Assembly (NCBI GenBank): GCA_020434375.1
Contig: JAGRAY010000073.1
Location: forward strand, 1 to 8,241
DNA from: Bdellovibrionales bacterium
GTDB lineage: Bacteria > Bdellovibrionota_G > JALEGL01 > JAGRAY01
Reading direction: 5' to 3'
DNA: 8,241 bases
A model generated the notes under the pieces. It did not search any database. It saw nothing but the letters and a program-made list of their open reading frames with translations, and had not been told where the DNA came from. The translations under genes were made by a program, and so were the position numbers. Shown one piece after another: positions 5,153 through 8,241 of this stretch (position 1 is its first letter; each line of letters begins with the position of its first letter).

Positions 5153-8014
5153 ATGTCGTATGAACCAAAATTTATTTATGTCAAAGGAGCTCGTCAGCAT
5201 AATTTAAAAAATATCGACGTGAAAATTCCCAGAGACCAACTTGTTGTCATTACGGGGCTTTCGGGCTCTGGAAAGTCATCGCTAGCGTTCGATACGATTT
5301 ATGCCGAAGGTCAAAGGCGCTATGTGGAGTCTTTGTCGGCTTATGCAAGGCAATTTTTAGAACAGATGGAAAAACCGGACGTCGATTCAATTGAAGGGCT
5401 ATCCCCTGCCATATCTATCGACCAACGTCGTTCGTCTAAAAATCCTAGATCCACTGTTGGGACAGTTACGGAAATATATGATTATCTTCGATTGCTCTTT
5501 GCACGGGTAGGTAAGGCACATTGCCATGTTTGTGGTAAGCAGATTGCATCTCAATCTTCCACGCAAATCGTAGATCAAATCTTAGCCATGCCAGAAGGTA
5601 CAAAGATTAACTTATTGGCACCTGTCATAAGAGGAAAAAAGGGCGAACATCAAAAAGAATTGAGTAAGCTTCGAAAAAATGGTTTTACCAAAGTGAAAAT
5701 TGATGGAACGGTCGTTGAGCTTTCTGAACCTATTACACTGGCAAAAAACAATAAACACGATATCGATGTTTTTGTAGATAGACTCATCCTCAAAACTTCA
5801 ATTCGAAAAAGACTGGCTGATTCAGTAGAAACGGCTCTGAGAGTCGGTGAGGGGATACTTAAGGTTGACTGCCTGGGTGAAAAAAATGAGTCATTTCTTT
5901 TCTCTGAACATTTTGCGTGCATTGATTGTGGTATTTCTTTTCCAGAGTTATCTCCACGAATGTTTTCATTTAACAACCCCTATGGCGCATGTGAGACTTG
6001 CGGAGGCCTAGGAACGAAGAATTTTATTGATCCGGAGCGTATCGTCCCCAATGGTAAATTGTCCTTAAATCAAGGAGCTATTGCACCATGGAAGAGTCGA
6101 TGGTCGTTTTTTCATGCACAAACCCTTGATGCACTTTCAAAGCATTATAAGTTTGATCTCGATACGCCATGGGAAAAGCTCACTCAGAAAATCAAGGATC
6201 TGATTTTGTATGGAAGTGAAGATGAAAAGATAAAGTTCAAATATGATATGGAACGCAGTAATTATAGTATCAATAAATCGTTTGAAGGTGTTGTATCCAA
6301 TTTAATGCGCCGATATCGAGAAAGTGACTCCGATGAGTTTCGCGAAGAGTTAGAAAAAAAATACATGGGTATTTTGCCGTGTTCTGATTGCCAAGGGGAT
6401 AGATTAAAAAGAGAAGCACTCTCAGTGAAAGTTGACGGTCGGTCAATTTCTGAGGTCACCAAACTTTCGATTCAAGATGCATTTTCATTTTTTCAGCTCT
6501 TAAGCTTAAGTGATAAAGACTTCCAGATTGCGGATAAAATACTCAGGGAAATACGATCACGGCTGGCATTTCTTGTGAACGTTGGTTTAGAGTATTTAAC
6601 GTTAGCGAGAACATCTGGAACTCTTTCAGGTGGAGAGGCACAAAGAATACGTCTTGCAACTCAAATAGGTTCTGGTTTAGTGGGTGTGCTTTACATATTA
6701 GATGAACCCTCGATCGGTTTACATCAAAGAGACAATGATCGATTGCTAGCAACCTTAAGACATTTGAGAGACCTTGGTAATACAGTTTTAGTTGTTGAGC
6801 ACGATGAAGATACCATTCGCGAAGCAGACTACGTATTTGATCTGGGACCGGGTGCGGGTAAAAGTGGCGGGAATATCGTCGCGGAAGGGCGTGCAAAAGA
6901 CATTATCGCGAATAAAGCGTCTTTGACGGGACAGTATCTGTCGGGAGATAAGGTTATCCCGATTCCTTTAAAGCGACGACAGCCAACATCAAGAAAAATA
7001 AAAATTAACGGAGCTGAAACCAATAATTTAAAATCAATTAATGTTGAAATTCCTATGGGCGTATTTACATGTGTAACAGGTGTTTCCGGTTCTGGAAAAT
7101 CATCTTTAATTATTGATACTCTACTTCCAGCTCTCAAGAAACACCTCATGTTTTCGCGAGATCAACATGGGTTGGTAAAATCCATCGATGGTCTTCAATA
7201 CATTGATAAGGTGATTGAGATTGATCAAAGCCCTATTGGCCGAACACCTAGATCTAATCCAGCTACCTACACAGGTGTGTTTACCCCCATTAGAGAATTG
7301 TTTGCTCAGATTCCAGAAGCCAAAGCTCGAGGCTATAAGGTGGGTAGATTTTCATTTAATGTGAAGGGTGGCCGTTGTGAAGGGTGTCAAGGGGATGGCA
7401 TTATCAAAATTGAAATGCACTTTTTGCCCGATGTATACGTGACATGTGAACAATGCGGAGGTCAGAGATACAACCGAGAAACGTTAGAAGTCGACTACAA
7501 AGGAAAATCGATTGCAGACGTTCTAAGTATGACGATTAACGAGGCAGTACTATTTTTTGATAAAATTCCAGCTATTTATGAAAAGTTAGGGCCTCTAAAG
7601 AGAGTCGGTCTTGGGTACCTGACTCTGGGTCAGTCTGCAACCACATTGTCGGGCGGGGAGGCTCAACGAATTAAGCTGTCCCGAGAACTTTCAAAGCGAT
7701 CAACGGGTAAAACCATCTATATATTAGATGAGCCGACAACAGGTCTTCACTTTGAAGATGTTCGAAAGCTGATGGAAGTTTTGCATCAGCTTGTGGAGCA
7801 AGGTAATTCGGTTCTGGTGATTGAGCATCATCTCGATGTGATCAAAACTGCAGACTGGATCATTGATCTGGGACCAGAGGGTGGTCATAAAGGTGGCGAA
7901 ATTGTCGCGGCGGGTTCACCAGAAGATCTTATTTTAGCCCCAAAATCCTACACCGGGCAGTACTTGGCAAAACTGCTAAAATCAGATCGTGAGGATAGAG
8001 CTAGGAGTGCATAA
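5153..8014 (+). CDS. uvrA: UvrABC excinuclease subunit A (UvrA)
   Basis: DNA-damage-sensing ATPase of nucleotide excision repair. A UvrA dimer with UvrB scans DNA, loads UvrB at lesions and leaves before UvrC cuts. At 953 aa it is full length (E. coli 940). Two ABC modules are complete: Walker A GLSGSGKS at 35-42 and GVSGSGKS at 643-650, signature LSGGEAQRI at 491-499 and 832-840, and Walker B YILDEPS at 514-520 and YILDEPT at 856-862. UvrA zinc modules are intact: Cys256/259/280/283 and Cys742/745/765/768, with the family's 20- and 19-residue spacings. Further CxxC pairs lie at 124/127 and 410/413. The UvrB-binding region should lie at about 130-250 and the insertion domain at about 290-400. 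The start matches the usual UvrA N-terminus (IYVKGARQHNLKNI). Its ribosome binding site is weak (TAGAG at 5143-5147). No E. coli-type LexA box was seen just upstream, so SOS control is not evident. Confidence 0.98.
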   Translation: MSYEPKFIYVKGARQHNLKNIDVKIPRDQLVVITGLSGSGKSSLAFDTIYAEGQRRYVESLSAYARQFLEQMEKPDVDSIEGLSPAISIDQRRSSKNPRSTVGTVTEIYDYLRLLFARVGKAHCHVCGKQIASQSSTQIVDQILAMPEGTKINLLAPVIRGKKGEHQKELSKLRKNGFTKVKIDGTVVELSEPITLAKNNKHDIDVFVDRLILKTSIRKRLADSVETALRVGEGILKVDCLGEKNESFLFSEHFACIDCGISFPELSPRMFSFNNPYGACETCGGLGTKNFIDPERIVPNGKLSLNQGAIAPWKSRWSFFHAQTLDALSKHYKFDLDTPWEKLTQKIKDLILYGSEDEKIKFKYDMERSNYSINKSFEGVVSNLMRRYRESDSDEFREELEKKYMGILPCSDCQGDRLKREALSVKVDGRSISEVTKLSIQDAFSFFQLLSLSDKDFQIADKILREIRSRLAFLVNVGLEYLTLARTSGTLSGGEAQRIRLATQIGSGLVGVLYILDEPSIGLHQRDNDRLLATLRHLRDLGNTVLVVEHDEDTIREADYVFDLGPGAGKSGGNIVAEGRAKDIIANKASLTGQYLSGDKVIPIPLKRRQPTSRKIKINGAETNNLKSINVEIPMGVFTCVTGVSGSGKSSLIIDTLLPALKKHLMFSRDQHGLVKSIDGLQYIDKVIEIDQSPIGRTPRSNPATYTGVFTPIRELFAQIPEAKARGYKVGRFSFNVKGGRCEGCQGDGIIKIEMHFLPDVYVTCEQCGGQRYNRETLEVDYKGKSIADVLSMTINEAVLFFDKIPAIYEKLGPLKRVGLGYLTLGQSATTLSGGEAQRIKLSRELSKRSTGKTIYILDEPTTGLHFEDVRKLMEVLHQLVEQGNSVLVIEHHLDVIKTADWIIDLGPEGGHKGGEIVAAGSPEDLILAPKSYTGQYLAKLLKSDREDRARSA
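8003..8007 (+). promoter_or_regulatory. Shine-Dalgarno deciding the GTG start of plsC
   Basis: AGGAG lies 8 nt before the GTG at 8016, within the last uvrA codons. It is one of the strongest ribosome binding sites in the window and is the main reason to choose GTG over the later in-frame ATG at 8067. Confidence 0.65.
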
Positions 8015-8015
8015 C

Positions 8016-8241
8016 GTGTGGGTACGGATTCGTTCATGTATTCAGTGGTCTGTGGGGTTGCCTGTCATGGTATTGTATGTAGGCACTTTTTCTCTACTGA
8101 GCCTTTTTATTCCTCACTATAAGATTGATTTTATTTTAAAGATGTTTGCAAAGCATATGGTTTGGATTTCTGGAATAGATCTTCATGTGTTTGGTGCCAA
8201 CGAGATCGACTGGACGAAGCCATATATAATAGTTTTTAATC
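8016..8241 (+). CDS. plsC: Probable 1-acyl-sn-glycerol-3-phosphate acyltransferase, 3' end cut by the window
   Basis: The first 75 codons of a membrane-associated acyltransferase that would turn lysophosphatidic acid into phosphatidic acid. Translation from GTG gives a basic start (VWVRIRS), a hydrophobic probable membrane segment at about residues 11-33, then GIDLHVFGANEI followed by KPYIIVFN. The last two stretches match the PlsC/LPLAT pattern in which G-x-x-x-x-V-x-G-x-E is followed by KPxIIVxNHQS and the catalytic His-x4-Asp. The window ends at the Asn where that His would be next, so the catalytic motif is not visible and the call rests on the N-terminal pattern alone. The GTG is preferred because AGGAG sits 8 nt upstream and the gene then begins 1 nt after the uvrA stop; the first in-frame ATG (8067) would remove part of the membrane segment. 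A related LPLAT-family protein remains possible. Confidence 0.62.
   Translation, partial: MWVRIRSCIQWSVGLPVMVLYVGTFSLLSLFIPHYKIDFILKMFAKHMVWISGIDLHVFGANEIDWTKPYIIVFN

Noticed and set aside
5650..5976. Antisense open frame of 108 codons inside uvrA
   Set aside because: It is a shadow of the UvrB-binding and zinc regions of uvrA.
6262..6462. Antisense open frame of 66 codons inside uvrA
   Set aside because: It is opposite the region containing the Cys410/413 pair, with no recognisable product.
6543..7149. Two overlapping antisense open frames inside uvrA
   Set aside because: They lie opposite the first ABC signature and Walker B and the second Walker A; low stop density there comes from the composition of the real gene.
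6623..7672. Repeated sequences encoding LSGGEAQRI twice
   Set aside because: This is the normal internal duplication of the two ABC modules in every UvrA, not a separate repeat element.
8036..8122. Alternative short reading frame from ATG at 8036 after uvrA
   Set aside because: It gives only about 28 codons, has no good ribosome binding site and lies out of frame with the acyltransferase-like translation, which stays open to the window edge.

Overview
The window reads as ordinary, densely packed chromosomal DNA from a Gram-negative bacterium. Seven genes lie on the + strand with almost no intergenic space: gaps are 1, 11 and 1 nt, and overlaps are 23, 4 and 14 nt. Lines sampled by eye are about 40-48% GC. 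A SurA-type periplasmic chaperone and two parvulin lipoproteins imply an outer membrane. The surA-pdxA adjacency is known from Proteobacteria. Three tandem SurA/PpiC-like genes would suit a delta-type proteobacterium or Bdellovibrionota, but that placement is inference and no marker in the window settles it.

Layout: (1) positions 1-2768 hold three consecutive parvulin-fold genes. The first two encode probable lipoproteins (the first is cut by the left edge) and the third encodes a soluble, SurA-like periplasmic chaperone. (2) Positions 2765-3721 encode PdxA, a vitamin B6 biosynthesis dehydrogenase, overlapping surA by ATGA. (3) Positions 3708-5141 encode a phosphoglucomutase/phosphomannomutase-family enzyme. 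(4) Positions 5153-8014 encode full-length UvrA, the damage-sensing ABC ATPase of nucleotide excision repair. (5) From position 8016 to the right edge lies the 5' part of a probable PlsC-type lysophosphatidate acyltransferase. It starts at GTG behind a good Shine-Dalgarno and is cut just before its catalytic HX4D motif would be expected.

The three folding factors probably act together on outer-membrane protein biogenesis. The hexose phosphate mutase and the acyltransferase also serve envelope precursor supply, while pdxA and uvrA are housekeeping passengers. The spacing argues for one polycistronic unit entering from the left of the window. I see no terminator, promoter, RNA gene, mobile element, CRISPR array or long repeat, and no stretch over 300 nt without a gene. 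I found no clear candidate for an undescribed system. The points most worth a second look are the uneven loss of conserved parvulin active-site residues across the three paralogues, the departures from consensus in PdxA, and uvrA sitting in an envelope/metabolism transcription unit without a recognisable SOS box.
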